Source: Fibrella arboris
GTDB lineage: Bacteria > Bacteroidota > Bacteroidia > Cytophagales > Spirosomataceae
DNA: 64,000 bases
Assembly (NCBI RefSeq): GCF_041321095.1
Contig: NZ_JBGGWE010000006.1
Location: 310,001 to 374,000 of the forward strand
Direction: 5' to 3'
How positions within the stretch are numbered: the first letter of the stretch is position 1; each line of letters opens with the position of its first letter. The translations under genes were made by a program, and so were the position numbers. This document shows positions 50,179 to 60,050 of the stretch, piece after piece. The notes under the pieces are model-generated. The model made no database searches and had not been told where the DNA came from. It saw only the letters and a program-made list of their open reading frames with translations.

Positions 50179-50679
50179 TTAGGAGAATTTAATTACCTCA
50201 CTCTCATCGGAACAATGAGCCAACAGCGTCTGGATGGTTTGGTGCAGTACAGGATGAACGAAAGCGGGCGCTAGTTCGGCCAGAGGGACCAGCGTAAACC
50301 GGCGCTCATGCAGGAGTGGATGAGGTAACGTAAGTGTGGGCGTATCGACGATCAGATCATCGTAGAAAAGCAGATCGATATCGATCACGCGGGCGCCCCA
50401 TTTTTCGGTCCGACGCCGACCCAGGCTTTCTTCAATAGCTAGCGTGTACGTCAATACGGCGGCGGGTTCCAGGTACGTTGCTACTACCAGAACCTGGTTC
50501 AGGTACGTTGGTTGGTTGGTAACGCCCCAGGCCGCCGTTTCGTACAGGCTTGATTGCAGCACGGTCGGGCCGATTTGATTGGCAATACGGATTCGCGCCT
50601 GCTCAAACGTATGCAGCCTATCACCAAGATTAGCGCCAAGCAACAGGTAAACGCGGGCAGCAGAAACAGTCTCTGACAT
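50179..50679 (-). CDS. folK: 6-hydroxymethyl-7,8-dihydropterin pyrophosphokinase
   Basis: A 166-residue HPPK. The G-A-N-L-G-D-R opening, Y-E-T-A-A-W-G-V-T-x-Q-P-x-Y-L-N and the metal/ATP site W-G-A-R-V-I-D-I-D-L-L-F-Y with the following L-P-H-P-L-L-H-E-R are all in place. It transfers pyrophosphate from ATP to the pterin in folate synthesis. I start at ATG 50679, as six extra codons precede the family N-terminus. Two copies of the dispersed word GGTACGT lie inside it, 30 nt apart (50472, 50502). Confidence 0.95.
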   Translation of the reverse strand: MSETVSAARVYLLLGANLGDRLHTFEQARIRIANQIGPTVLQSSLYETAAWGVTNQPTYLNQVLVVATYLEPAAVLTYTLAIEESLGRRRTEKWGARVIDIDLLFYDDLIVDTPTLTLPHPLLHERRFTLVPLAELAPAFVHPVLHQTIQTLLAHCSDESEVIKFS

Positions 50680-50703
50680 TCCCCAAAGGTACGGCACTCA
50701 TCC

Positions 50704-52260
50704 TTATGGCAGCGGTGTACTGGTGGCCAGTGCATTTTTCCTGCCTAGCAATCCCGTTTTTCGCAAAGCCACATATATGCCCACGCTATTGGGCAGCAAC
50801 CCGCCTACGTCCAAACCCAGCGAACTACTCACGACCGATCCGCCAAAAGCAGGCACAGGCAGTGATGCCGATAGCAGTCCGGAGAATTGCGCAGGCGCGT
50901 CAGGGTAAGGTTTGGGGTACGTCCCAAAATTTCGAGAAAAGGCCAGGCGGGTCATGACAGTCACTTTTCCGGCTAGCAACGCACTGGCACCAACGTTTAC
51001 GGCACTAACCCGGTTGTTAACAATGCCACGTTCTGCCGGTAAAGATGGACGGGCTTCGGCGGTGGGCGTCAGAAAAGGCGTGCCGATCGTTCGGCCGAAG
51101 TACGTCCAGCCGTCGATAAACTGACTGTGGTTGAAGTAATTATCCCGACCTCGAAGCTCAGGGTCGCCGATCACAAAATCATCGCCGCCCTGGCTTTTTG
51201 TGTAGAGATACTCGACGGTAATCTGTTGCAGGAAAAATGGCTCGTTGGCGGGTTTACGGCGGTTTTTCAACCGCAAGCCATTCAGCCCATCGGCCAGATT
51301 AGTGCCGTAGAACAGCGAGCCGTCGTCGTACAGAAATTGGCGATAGGCATATAGATTCCAGTCCCGGATGTTTACATCGGCGCCCAGATCAACAGAGCCA
51401 AGGTGATTCCCAATCCGGTTGTCTTCGAGCGAAGTCACGTTGGGGTCATTGCGGTCACCCTGCCCGCGCTGGCCAAGTAACATTGGCAGGTAGTACTGAA
51501 TCGATGATGGTAACTTACCATTTACGGCAATGAGGTCGCTCAATACGCCTGGAGCGGCCTGCCCTCCCCAGATCACATTATGGTTGAAGCCGCCATAGAG
51601 ACGAAACGGCCAGGTGGGCTTACCCAACCGACCATACAGGTATTTCTGGTGTAGATAAGAGCCTTTAACCAACCGGTCGCCGTTCTCGAACCAGCCGTGT
51701 GCGAAAGCGCCCAAAAAGGAAATGACCCCTTTTGTAAAGGGCACAGGGGTGTACTGATACAGACCTATCTGAATTTTCGGAATCGGCAAGGTATTGCCCG
51801 ACCAGGCATAAGCACCCGATGTCAACAGGGTATCTACCAGCCCTATTATCTCGCGTTTTCGGCCCACATACAATTCGAAAGCTCCTAAACGCCCTTTAAT
51901 GTGCGCTTCAGGGAAAATAACCTGGTTAGTAACACCGACATTCGCCACGGCATCAACGGCGTAGCCCCAGTCTACGTTAAGGCGATGCCCGGTACTGTCG
52001 GCCCGCCGATAATCAGACCGGATACCACCCTGTAGCCGCAACACAGGCCCTTTCAGCGGAACGACTCCATACTGATTCGCGCGGAGCCAAAACGGTGTCT
52101 GATCCGTGGATAACAGCGCTCCCGCCTCCAGCTGGTACTGACTCACACGGCGTTCCTGCGCCTGAACCAGGCCGGGAAGTATGAGCAATAACCAACATAA
52201 GCTCGTGGAGACATGTAAACGAGTAGGGTGGGCAAACGCGTTCGACAGAGTTTTACACAT
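50704..52260 (-). CDS. capsule-assembly Wzi-family protein
   Basis: A 518-residue outer-membrane beta-barrel protein with a signal peptide (ending L-V-Q-A-Q) and a Wzi/capsule assembly domain. The opening Q-T-P-F-W-L-R-A-N-Q-Y-G, repeated G-x-Y-x-Y-T and W-G-Y-A-V-D-A segments, and the alternating aromatic strands fit the family. Wzi-type proteins help surface polysaccharide attach to the cell. It lies away from the polysaccharide locus, so it may serve that locus or another. Confidence 0.9.
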   Translation of the reverse strand: MCKTLSNAFAHPTRLHVSTSLCWLLLILPGLVQAQERRVSQYQLEAGALLSTDQTPFWLRANQYGVVPLKGPVLRLQGGIRSDYRRADSTGHRLNVDWGYAVDAVANVGVTNQVIFPEAHIKGRLGAFELYVGRKREIIGLVDTLLTSGAYAWSGNTLPIPKIQIGLYQYTPVPFTKGVISFLGAFAHGWFENGDRLVKGSYLHQKYLYGRLGKPTWPFRLYGGFNHNVIWGGQAAPGVLSDLIAVNGKLPSSIQYYLPMLLGQRGQGDRNDPNVTSLEDNRIGNHLGSVDLGADVNIRDWNLYAYRQFLYDDGSLFYGTNLADGLNGLRLKNRRKPANEPFFLQQITVEYLYTKSQGGDDFVIGDPELRGRDNYFNHSQFIDGWTYFGRTIGTPFLTPTAEARPSLPAERGIVNNRVSAVNVGASALLAGKVTVMTRLAFSRNFGTYPKPYPDAPAQFSGLLSASLPVPAFGGSVVSSSLGLDVGGLLPNSVGIYVALRKTGLLGRKNALATSTPLP

Positions 52261-52485
52261 TAACGGGAACGTTGAGTAAGTACAGGCATTAGTGAGGGCC
52301 TAAACACGGTAACCCCATAGGCTAACGACATAAATTTATAAAGTGGTGAATACACCTGTTTTCTATTAGCCAGTGGGCATCTGGGCGAGCCCCTTCATCT
52401 AATTTAGTCTGCCGAAAACTATTGCCCTCTTTCAGAAGTAATGCATCTGCGAAGCTACTTTTTCTGAGTTATCACAAACGGATGT

Positions 52486-53475
52486 ATGAAAACGAAAACA
52501 TTGGGCAACACGGGCCAGATCGTATCAGCTCTTGGTCTTGGCTGCATGGGTATGACCGATTTTTATGGTCAACGCAACGATGAGGAATCAATGGCCACGA
52601 TACATGCGGCGCTCGATGCTGGGCTGAACTTCCTGGATACGGCCGACATGTATGGCCCGTTCACGAATGAAGAATTGGTAGGGAAAGCCATTCAGGGCCG
52701 ACGCGATGCTGTTTTTCTGGCCACAAAATTCGGTTTTGTCCGTGACCCCAATGACCCTGCGAAGCGAGGCGTCAATGGCAAACCCGATTACGTGCGTCAG
52801 GCGTGCGAAGGTAGTCTGAAACGCCTTGGCGTTGACCATATCGACCTGTATTATCAGCACCGGGTAGATCCCAATACGCCCGTTGAAGAAACCGTGGGCG
52901 AGATGAGCCGACTCGTCGACGAAGGTAAGGTTCGGTATATCGGTCTGTCAGAAGCCGGGGCCGATACCATTCGCCGGGCCAACGCCGTGCATCCAGTGGC
53001 AGCAGTTCAGTCAGAATATTCGCTCTGGAGCCGCGATATCGAGGATGAGGTGCTACCAACCGTCCGCGAGCTGGGTATTACGCTGGTCGCATACAGCCCC
53101 CTGGGCCGTGGTTTTTTAACCGGACAGATCAAGAATTTCGATGATCTGGCCGCTGATGATTACCGCCGGAACTCACCTCGTTTTCAGGGCGAAAACTTCC
53201 AGAAAAACCTCAACGTAGTGAAACAGATTGAAGCACTGGCCGCCCAAAAAGGTGTTACCGCCTCGCAACTGGCGCTGGCCTGGATTTGGGCTCAGGGCGA
53301 TGAGCTGCTTCCGATCGTTGGCACCAAACGCCGAACGTACCTGGCCGAGAATTTGGGCGCACTCGCTATAACGCTCACGCCCAATGACCTTGCCGCTATT
53401 GACGCCATTTCGCCCAAAGGGGCCGTCGCCGGCGAGCGGTATCCTGCCATGATGATGAAGCTGGTGAATGCTTAA
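52486..53475 (+). CDS. aldo/keto reductase
   Basis: A 329-residue aldo/keto reductase of the AKR11/13-like group (YajO/Tas relatives). The fold marks are L-G-L-G-C-M-G-M-T-D-F-Y-G, D-T-A-D-M-Y-G-P-F-T-N-E (catalytic Asp and Tyr), T-K-F-G-F (Lys) and D-L-Y-Y-Q-H-R-V-D (His). It reduces aldehydes or ketones with NADPH; the natural substrate is unknown. It is monocistronic. Confidence 0.93.
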   Translation: MKTKTLGNTGQIVSALGLGCMGMTDFYGQRNDEESMATIHAALDAGLNFLDTADMYGPFTNEELVGKAIQGRRDAVFLATKFGFVRDPNDPAKRGVNGKPDYVRQACEGSLKRLGVDHIDLYYQHRVDPNTPVEETVGEMSRLVDEGKVRYIGLSEAGADTIRRANAVHPVAAVQSEYSLWSRDIEDEVLPTVRELGITLVAYSPLGRGFLTGQIKNFDDLAADDYRRNSPRFQGENFQKNLNVVKQIEALAAQKGVTASQLALAWIWAQGDELLPIVGTKRRTYLAENLGALAITLTPNDLAAIDAISPKGAVAGERYPAMMMKLVNA

Positions 53476-53585
53476 AGGAGCCGGTAAGTGAGCGTGGAGA
53501 AACAGGACGTGCTTTGCCAGCTACCGTTCACTGGCTGACTTAGCAGAGCGCTTGCTGTTTTTACGCTCCCTTTCTGGCCCCTGAT

Positions 53586-54374
53586 TCAAAAAGATACCTG
53601 CCTGCGTTTGGGGGCAATGAGGCCGTAGATAGCTAACAGAACGGCCACGATAGCCCCCGCGCCAGCCGCTAGCTGAACAGTTGGTGTGGCCACCTGTTTA
53701 ATGGCAATGGCCGTATACGCCCAGGTGAAGACCAGAATGAAGGCAGCACTCCGATAACGATTGTACAACACAGCCCCCACGACCAGCCCTAACACCAGTA
53801 CGCCAACGGCCCAGACAGGCTCTGAAATGCCCGACAGATCGAAACTGTGTGCCCGAAACCACAGCGTGATATTGAGTATGGTGGCGACCGTCAGCCAGCC
53901 GAAATAAATGGAAAACGGCACTCTGGCCAGCCAGGTCTCCGCTGCCTTCACGGGCCGCATCATGGCCATGTCCGTTCGCGGATTGATCCTGAGTGATTCC
54001 ATCACCATAAACAGGCTGGCGAACATGATCAGAATGACGGCCAATGCTCCGCCAATCCATTCCTGATTAAAAATGGGGCTCCAGACCGCGTTGCCAATCG
54101 CATTGATGATGTACCAGGGGCCCGCCGCCCGAAAACGCGGGTTGTGTTGCTGCGACGGCAGGGCCTGATAAACGGCAAACCCCAGCAGCCCCAGGAAAAT
54201 GACCCCCCAAATAGCAAAGGCATAGCCCGCCGGTGTGATCAGTGTATTGTATTTATTCGACACGTCGCCGTTGGTTTGCGGGCCAAAGACCCGTGCATTC
54301 GACAGGCCGTTCATTACGATCAGTGTAACCGTAACCACAACCACCAGTATCTGACGTAAACGGTCATTCATCAT
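53586..54374 (-). CDS. TspO/MBR-like membrane protein
   Basis: A 262-residue protein with seven or eight predicted spans. It resembles the tryptophan-rich TspO/MBR-type group in its long form: I-T-P-A-G-Y-A-F-A-I-W-G-V-I-F-L-G, N-A-I-G-N-A-V-W-S-P-I-F and Y-F-G-W-L-T-V-A-T-I-L-N. Classic TspO proteins have about 160 residues and five spans, so this is a longer relative. Role and ligand are not known for this form. Confidence 0.8.
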   Translation of the reverse strand: MMNDRLRQILVVVVTVTLIVMNGLSNARVFGPQTNGDVSNKYNTLITPAGYAFAIWGVIFLGLLGFAVYQALPSQQHNPRFRAAGPWYIINAIGNAVWSPIFNQEWIGGALAVILIMFASLFMVMESLRINPRTDMAMMRPVKAAETWLARVPFSIYFGWLTVATILNITLWFRAHSFDLSGISEPVWAVGVLVLGLVVGAVLYNRYRSAAFILVFTWAYTAIAIKQVATPTVQLAAGAGAIVAVLLAIYGLIAPKRRQVSF

Positions 54375-54446
54375 AAACCCTATAACATTGATTGGAGATA
54401 CAACCGACGTTATTCGTCAAGTGTTCACGAAGCACACACCTGCCGG

Positions 54447-55559
54447 TTAGGGTTCGTAGGTCAGCGGCAGCAACTCGGCCATTTTTTCCCACCCCCAATA
54501 CCCTTCGAAAATAACGCCGAGTGGATTATAAAAATTACCGTTTCGCTCAATCGTTACTGTTGGCGCTGTGAGGTAGATAAGCGAGGTTTGCGGACCGCCA
54601 ACGCCTGGTTTTTCGCTAAACGGCGACACCGAGCGCATGTATTCGGGCGATTCTTTTTCCAGCGTGTAAGTCACCTGAATCAGATTCTCGAAAGCTAAAG
54701 CGGTAGTTGAGTCTGTCGACGATTCTTCATCTACCAGAAATGTAGCTGGCAGCGCATCTTTCACCAGGTAGCGGGCCTTTTGTACACGCCATTGCCCCCC
54801 GACTTTCGCTGAATCGGTTCGCTCCAGCACGCGCCGTATCTCAAATCCCTCTTCCGTGGCTTTACGGGTGTAGAGCGTGCGCATAAAATGCATCGATGAG
54901 CCCAGGTACGCTTCCCTTCGTGCTTTCTCCCAGCGCATCGCTTCCCGGCGGCCACGAGGTTTCATCAGCTCATAAACCGGGTACCCCAGATACGAAACCG
55001 ATTTGTGGCCGTAGTCGAACAGAAACTGTTCGAGGACGTACCTGATCCGATAACCCAGGGCGTTGTTCTCGATGACAAGCGGTTCGCGGGCCCCGCCCGT
55101 CATGCGCATCGTGGCCCGGTTATCGTCGAACCAAAGCGCGTTTTGATTGACAATTTTGCACGCTTGTGCGTTTTTACTGGTACCAATGAAGTTTTTGAGG
55201 AAAACGCCTAGCTGCTCCAGCCACTCCGGGTCACGACTGGCACGTACCTGTACTTCGGCCAGTTGATTGGCCGATGGCTTAAGGCGAATCAGCAGGGAGG
55301 CCGTCATGCTGGTGTTCAGCGTCGACGCCAGCGTTTCGAACCCCACGCTCGAAACCACCAGGTCGAACCGGCCGGGTGGCAGGTTGGGTAAGACGAAATT
55401 ACCATGCTCATCGGCGGTGGTTCCTTTGGTGGTATTGGCCAGGAACACACTACAAAACGGCACAGGCTGCTCATCAGCAGCATTGACAACCCGACCACGC
55501 AGCGTAAACTGAGCCTGGGCAGTCAGGGTCGCCAGAAACAGCAGTAGAATGGCTTTCAT
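54447..55559 (-). CDS. carboxypeptidase-regulatory-like domain protein
   Basis: A 370-residue exported protein. The leader ends T-A-Q-A-Q, then a carboxypeptidase D regulatory-like (beta-sandwich) domain of about 85 residues begins L-R-G-R-V-V-N-A-A-D-E-Q-P-V-P-F-C and has the typical T-x-A-D-E-H-G-N-F-V-L-P. The rest (about 110-370) has no assignment; it keeps repeated Arg/Tyr/Trp pairs and may dock in the envelope. It is not followed by a TonB-dependent receptor domain. Confidence 0.85.
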   Translation of the reverse strand: MKAILLLFLATLTAQAQFTLRGRVVNAADEQPVPFCSVFLANTTKGTTADEHGNFVLPNLPPGRFDLVVSSVGFETLASTLNTSMTASLLIRLKPSANQLAEVQVRASRDPEWLEQLGVFLKNFIGTSKNAQACKIVNQNALWFDDNRATMRMTGGAREPLVIENNALGYRIRYVLEQFLFDYGHKSVSYLGYPVYELMKPRGRREAMRWEKARREAYLGSSMHFMRTLYTRKATEEGFEIRRVLERTDSAKVGGQWRVQKARYLVKDALPATFLVDEESSTDSTTALAFENLIQVTYTLEKESPEYMRSVSPFSEKPGVGGPQTSLIYLTAPTVTIERNGNFYNPLGVIFEGYWGWEKMAELLPLTYEP

Positions 55560-55683
55560 TTTACTGTAGACAGTCGTTTATAAAAGAAGGCCACAAATTT
55601 ACACGCATAACTAAACAATTAGTTATAAAGCATCAAAAAATGGGCTGGTGTTGTCCAGCCCTATTTTTTGTGAATCGAATACG

Positions 55684-57765
55684 TTACAGCGCCAGTACTT
55701 TAAACTCAGTGCGCCGGTTGCGTTGGTGCTCTTCCTCCGTCCGGGCGTTTTTCACCACGAGCTGCGTTTCGCCGTATCCTTTCGCCGTAATGCGATCAGC
55801 CTCGATCCCTTTCGAAACAATGTAGTCGACGGCCGCTTTAGCCCGATTCTGCGAGAGTGTCATATTATAGGCATCTGGCGAACGGGCATCGGTGTGTGAA
55901 CCCAGCTCGATTTTCAGCGATGGATTATCTTTCAGGATCGTCACCAGCTTATCCAGCTCCTCAGCCGCATCGGGGCGGATGTTGTATTTGTTGAGGTCGT
56001 AGTAGATGTTTTCCAGGGCAAACGTTTTGTTCAGCTCTACCTTGTCCAGCAACAGGGCCACGTTGAAGGTGGTGTCGGTTTCGGGTTTGGTCAGGAAAAT
56101 GTCTGGAATACTACGCCCCTGCATGGTAAAGGGTTCGCGGCGAGTCAGGTAACCGGGGCGTTCGGCTATGACGCTATACGTTTTACCTTCCTGCACCGGG
56201 AACTTCCCGAACGTACCTGGCTGGCCGGTGGTGGCTTCGGCTACGGTGGCATCGTTACTGTCATCAACTACCCGTACCCGGGCCGAATCGAGGGGTGCGG
56301 CCGGCGTCCCGGCATTGGGGGCGGCGTTGATCTTGACGGTACCAGCCAGGAAGTAACGCACTACTTTAGGGCCACCGGGTGTACCGGGTTTGGGCGGGTT
56401 GTTGCGGGCAATGGTCGTTGTATCGCCAGACGGAGCCGAGCCGTTTTCGACCAGGTAAATGTCATCATCGCCTTTGCCGCCGGGGCGGTTGCTGGCCATA
56501 TAGCCCTTGTTCGGGTCGGGGAAGGTCAGGCCAAAATCATCGGCGGGCGAGTTGATGGGCTGCCCCATATTCTCGACCCGGATAACGCCACCTGAACGCG
56601 TTGCCACGAACACATCGAGCTTACCCAGACCAGGGTGCCCGTCCGACGAGAAATACAGTTTGCCATCGGCGGCCACGAACGGGAACATCTCGTCGCCGGG
56701 GGTATTGATATCGCGCCCCATATTGACCGGGCGGCTAAACCGGCCCGACGCATCCATGTTGGCGCGGTACAGATCAATGCCACCGACGCTACCAGCGCGG
56801 TTCGAGGCGAAGTACAGCGTTTTGCCGTCGGCCGAGAAGGCAGGTGAGCCGTCCCACGCCAGCGAATCGGAGATAGGGAGCCGGAAAGGAACGTTCCAGT
56901 TGCCGCTCTGGTCCTGCCGACTCAGGTACAGGTCTACATCGGCACCACCTTTGCGTTTACCGTTATTGCCCCGGGCAAATACCATCATCTTGCCATCTTT
57001 CGAAAAAGCGGGCGTTCCCTCGTTCACGTCGCCCTGAAAGACGTTGCCGCTAAACAACTGGGGGCCAGCACTACCCGCGCCGGTCTCGTCGGGTCGTTGA
57101 CTAACTTTTGCCTTGTAGAGGCCCGTCATAGCCAGGCCATTGTTTTTATAGGTAACGTCTTTCCGCGAGGCGGTGAACACCAGCTCATCGCCTCGGAGTA
57201 CGGGGGCATATTCAGTACCGGGCGAGTTGACGGCGCTCAGGTTTGTTACCCGGAAATCGGTCTGTTTACCGGTAATGGCGCTGATGGCCCGCAGCGTTTC
57301 AATTTCCCGCTGCGCTTTGGCCAACCCTACCTTGCTTTTCGGCCGGGCGTCGATGTACTGCTGCAACTGCGTTTGTGCGCCGGCATAATCACCGGTTGCC
57401 TTGAGGGCGTAGGCATAGTTGAGGCGAAGATCGGCCAGATTAGGATCGGCGAAGGCGGGTTTGGCAACGGCATCGGGGGTGGTAGTCGCTACCGATGTAG
57501 CCACGCCGGCATCAATGGCTTTCTGGTAAAATGGTGCCGCCTGGTCGATGTGGTTCGACAGACGATATGATTCGGCGGTGTAATAGTTCAACCGCCCGGC
57601 ATCGACCTTACCCGATGCTTTGGTGAACTGACCGAGTGCCAGGTTGTACTCACCGGCATCGAAATGGCGAACGCCTTTTTTGTAGGCCTGCATGGCCGAA
57701 TTACACCCGCTCAGCCCAATGGCGACACTCAGTACCAGCAGCGGAACCCGCATAGAGAATTTCAT
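55684..57765 (-). CDS. OmpA-family lipoprotein with TPR and PD40 repeats
   Basis: A 693-residue envelope protein. The lipobox L-S-G-C (Cys about 20) is followed by TPR-like helices (about 25-150), a six-blade WD40-like PD40 propeller (about 190-430, repeated P-A-F-S-x-D-G-K and L-Y-F-[AS]-S), a carboxypeptidase-regulatory-like beta domain (about 480-560), and a C-terminal OmpA domain (about 580-690) with E-L-G-S-H-T-D-A-R and N-R-R-T-E. It ties outer membrane and peptidoglycan, a common Bacteroidota arrangement also seen next to type IX secretion genes. Confidence 0.93.
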   Translation of the reverse strand: MKFSMRVPLLVLSVAIGLSGCNSAMQAYKKGVRHFDAGEYNLALGQFTKASGKVDAGRLNYYTAESYRLSNHIDQAAPFYQKAIDAGVATSVATTTPDAVAKPAFADPNLADLRLNYAYALKATGDYAGAQTQLQQYIDARPKSKVGLAKAQREIETLRAISAITGKQTDFRVTNLSAVNSPGTEYAPVLRGDELVFTASRKDVTYKNNGLAMTGLYKAKVSQRPDETGAGSAGPQLFSGNVFQGDVNEGTPAFSKDGKMMVFARGNNGKRKGGADVDLYLSRQDQSGNWNVPFRLPISDSLAWDGSPAFSADGKTLYFASNRAGSVGGIDLYRANMDASGRFSRPVNMGRDINTPGDEMFPFVAADGKLYFSSDGHPGLGKLDVFVATRSGGVIRVENMGQPINSPADDFGLTFPDPNKGYMASNRPGGKGDDDIYLVENGSAPSGDTTTIARNNPPKPGTPGGPKVVRYFLAGTVKINAAPNAGTPAAPLDSARVRVVDDSNDATVAEATTGQPGTFGKFPVQEGKTYSVIAERPGYLTRREPFTMQGRSIPDIFLTKPETDTTFNVALLLDKVELNKTFALENIYYDLNKYNIRPDAAEELDKLVTILKDNPSLKIELGSHTDARSPDAYNMTLSQNRAKAAVDYIVSKGIEADRITAKGYGETQLVVKNARTEEEHQRNRRTEFKVLAL

Positions 57766-58012
57766 AATCAACGGAGCAAAACAGATTAACCCGCCCAAGA
57801 TAATAACGTTTTGACGGGCTCATTTATCAATACCTTATTTAAACGAAATCAGCACCTATTTATTAGCGAGTGTTCATGTGAGAATAGATCACACGCTACA
57901 ACAGGTTAGGCGCTTTTCAGGTACGTATGCCTTGTCTTTTTACACTTACCTGAAAACACAGTACATTGTTGCAAAAACTCGTTTAGATTCGCTTGTTGAT
58001 TATCAGGCATGT
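57766..58012. other. A+T-rich divergent gap
   Basis: A 247-nt region between divergent starts. It is A+T-rich (T-rich runs such as ATTTATTAG) and holds no hairpin longer than six bp that I can find, and no gene. It presumably contains two promoters, which I cannot place. Confidence 0.5.
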
Positions 58013-58816
58013 ATGAACCGACTGGTCCTTCGATTATTCTGTTATCTGCTTCCGTTTATTTCTCTGGCCGTCTGTGCTCAGCAACTCGCCGGGAGCTGGC
58101 AGGGAGCGCTCACTTCACCGCAACAGCCAACAGTAAGCTATCCGACAACCATTTCATTCCAGCAAACGGGTTCACAACTAATGGGTACGGTGCGCATGCA
58201 ATCAGCAGGCGTCACAGAAACCTACTCGATAAAAGGGAATGTGCAAGGCAATCAGGCCACCGGAACCGCAACGTACCCTAAAGATGGCACAACCTTTCAG
58301 TTTGAAGGGATGCTCACCAATGGCCAGTTGGTTATTGCCTTTGGTTTGAATAATGTAGCCGTTATGACAGGCACGCTTACCCGACCAGGCACGTTGGAAA
58401 CCAGTAAGACAGAAAACGTACCCAGCCGAAGCGTACCTGCGGATAAGCTGGCCCGCGACGCCAGACTGGCTGGAACCTGGGCAACAACCAGCTATTACGG
58501 TAGCGGTACGCAATTTTATAGCTCAACCCGCACAATGATCGTCTTCTTTCCAGATGGTCGAATCGGGTCAGGAGGGGCCTCAGTCAATGCCAGTTACAGC
58601 GGTGATGCCGGTTCTGTCAATGGAGGTTCGTCGGGCAGCGGTGTACAGATGGCCGAAGGTGCTGCCTGGTACACGAAGGGCGATCAGATCTGGGTGCATG
58701 CCACTCGTGGAAAAGAACCCGATCAGCTGTTGGGCAGGTATAGCCTCTCTGACAATAGCCAGCAGATGCTTCTTTACCAGGGCAATGGCAAGAAAATTTA
58801 CGAGCGGGTCAAGTAG
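58013..58816 (+). CDS. hypothetical exported protein
   Basis: A 267-residue protein with a signal peptide (ending A-V-C-A-Q) and a beta-rich region with two related units: L-A-G-S-W-Q-G-A-L and L-A-G-T-W-A-T-T-S, each starting a lipocalin-like or avidin-like sheet. Between them lies a Ser/Thr-rich linker. No family can be named. ATG 58013 is chosen because the 45 codons before it lack leader character. Confidence 0.75.
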   Translation: MNRLVLRLFCYLLPFISLAVCAQQLAGSWQGALTSPQQPTVSYPTTISFQQTGSQLMGTVRMQSAGVTETYSIKGNVQGNQATGTATYPKDGTTFQFEGMLTNGQLVIAFGLNNVAVMTGTLTRPGTLETSKTENVPSRSVPADKLARDARLAGTWATTSYYGSGTQFYSSTRTMIVFFPDGRIGSGGASVNASYSGDAGSVNGGSSGSGVQMAEGAAWYTKGDQIWVHATRGKEPDQLLGRYSLSDNSQQMLLYQGNGKKIYERVK

Positions 58817-58857
58817 CAGTTCCCGCCAGCAGCTGAGACTGAGTGCCTGACCATTTA

Positions 58858-60042
58858 TCAGGCAGTTAGCGCCAGCCACACGTTCCAGCCGCCCAGTACC
58901 GCCGTGACCAGCACCACGAGGCCCATCGCCAGGTTCTGCGACAAGGAATTGACGTGTTCCCCCAGCAGGCGGCGGTTGTTCACGGCGATGAACAGAAACA
59001 CCGTGACGAAGGGGAGCAAAATGCCGTTGATGGCCTGCACCGCCACAATGACGGGAATGGGCGTAGCGTTGGCCAGGCCGAAACCCACGCCCGTTGCCAG
59101 TACCGCCAGCCAGATGAGCCGGAACGTACCTGAATTTTTAGGTACATTCAGCAGGCTCTGTGCCGTGATTGCCGCCGCCAGCGGGGCCGTGAGTGAGGAG
59201 GCAAAACCGGCCGCAAACAGGCCAAAGGCAAACAACGTACCTGCCCAGGCGCCTACCCGTTCGGCCAGTACGGCGGCCATGTGCGGGTACGTGAAATCGC
59301 CGGGAATGAGCAGGCCCGCCAGCAGCAACACCACCGAAATAATGCCGCCCAGCACCACCGCCACCCAGATACCCAGCCGCATATCGCTCAGCGATTGGTT
59401 GGGCGATATGCTGGACCCGAAGAACAGGTTGTAGGGAACAATGGTGGTACCGATCAGCCCGTTTATAAGCAACAACGACCCGCTGGGTACATTTGGAATA
59501 ACCAGCGCCTTCGCCAGCGCAACGGGCGTAACGGGTGCGCCAAAGGCAACGTAGACAAACGCGCCGCCCATAGCGAATACCACCAGCCCCAGCATATTGG
59601 CTAGCCCCTGCGTAGACCCCACCCACAGCAAGGCCACGCACACCAGCCCGACCACTACCGTCAGGTACGTGACAGGCCAGCCCGTGAGCAACGCCAGCCC
59701 CGACACCGCACCGAGAATATTACCCGCCTGATAGGCCGCACAACCTAGGAAAATAGCCAGAAACAAGGCCCAGGCCACCCAAACGCCCATTTTGCCCGAA
59801 TAGCTCTGCCGAATTACCTGCCCCAAATCGCGGCCCGTAGTGATGGTAATGCGCGAGGCCGCTTCCTGTAGCCAGACAGTTCCCAGGGTGGCAAACGTCA
59901 GCACCCACAGTAAATCCAGCCCGTATGTCGATCCGGCAATGGCGCAGGCCGTGACCGACCCCGGCCCAATGAACGCCGCCGAAATAACCGACCAGAACAA
60001 AATACTGCCAAGACCGGCACGAAGGGAGAGAGATTTGGGCAT
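58858..60042 (-). CDS. NRAMP-superfamily transporter with altered metal-site motifs
   Basis: A 394-residue membrane protein with about eleven predicted spans and the overall NRAMP/MntH pattern: G-x-A-Y-Q-A-G-N in span 3, a conserved G-T-T-I-V-P-Y-N-L-F motif in span 6, and a long hydrophobic C-terminal part. In span 1, where Mn/Fe transporters have D-P-G-N, it reads G-P-G-S, and in span 6 the usual M-P-H is V-P-Y. The key Asp, Asn, Met and His of the classic metal site are therefore missing. The substrate may not be Mn or Fe, and Mg or a non-metal is possible. Confidence 0.87.
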   Translation of the reverse strand: MPKSLSLRAGLGSILFWSVISAAFIGPGSVTACAIAGSTYGLDLLWVLTFATLGTVWLQEAASRITITTGRDLGQVIRQSYSGKMGVWVAWALFLAIFLGCAAYQAGNILGAVSGLALLTGWPVTYLTVVVGLVCVALLWVGSTQGLANMLGLVVFAMGGAFVYVAFGAPVTPVALAKALVIPNVPSGSLLLINGLIGTTIVPYNLFFGSSISPNQSLSDMRLGIWVAVVLGGIISVVLLLAGLLIPGDFTYPHMAAVLAERVGAWAGTLFAFGLFAAGFASSLTAPLAAAITAQSLLNVPKNSGTFRLIWLAVLATGVGFGLANATPIPVIVAVQAINGILLPFVTVFLFIAVNNRRLLGEHVNSLSQNLAMGLVVLVTAVLGGWNVWLALTA

Positions 60043-60050
60043 AGGGAAAA

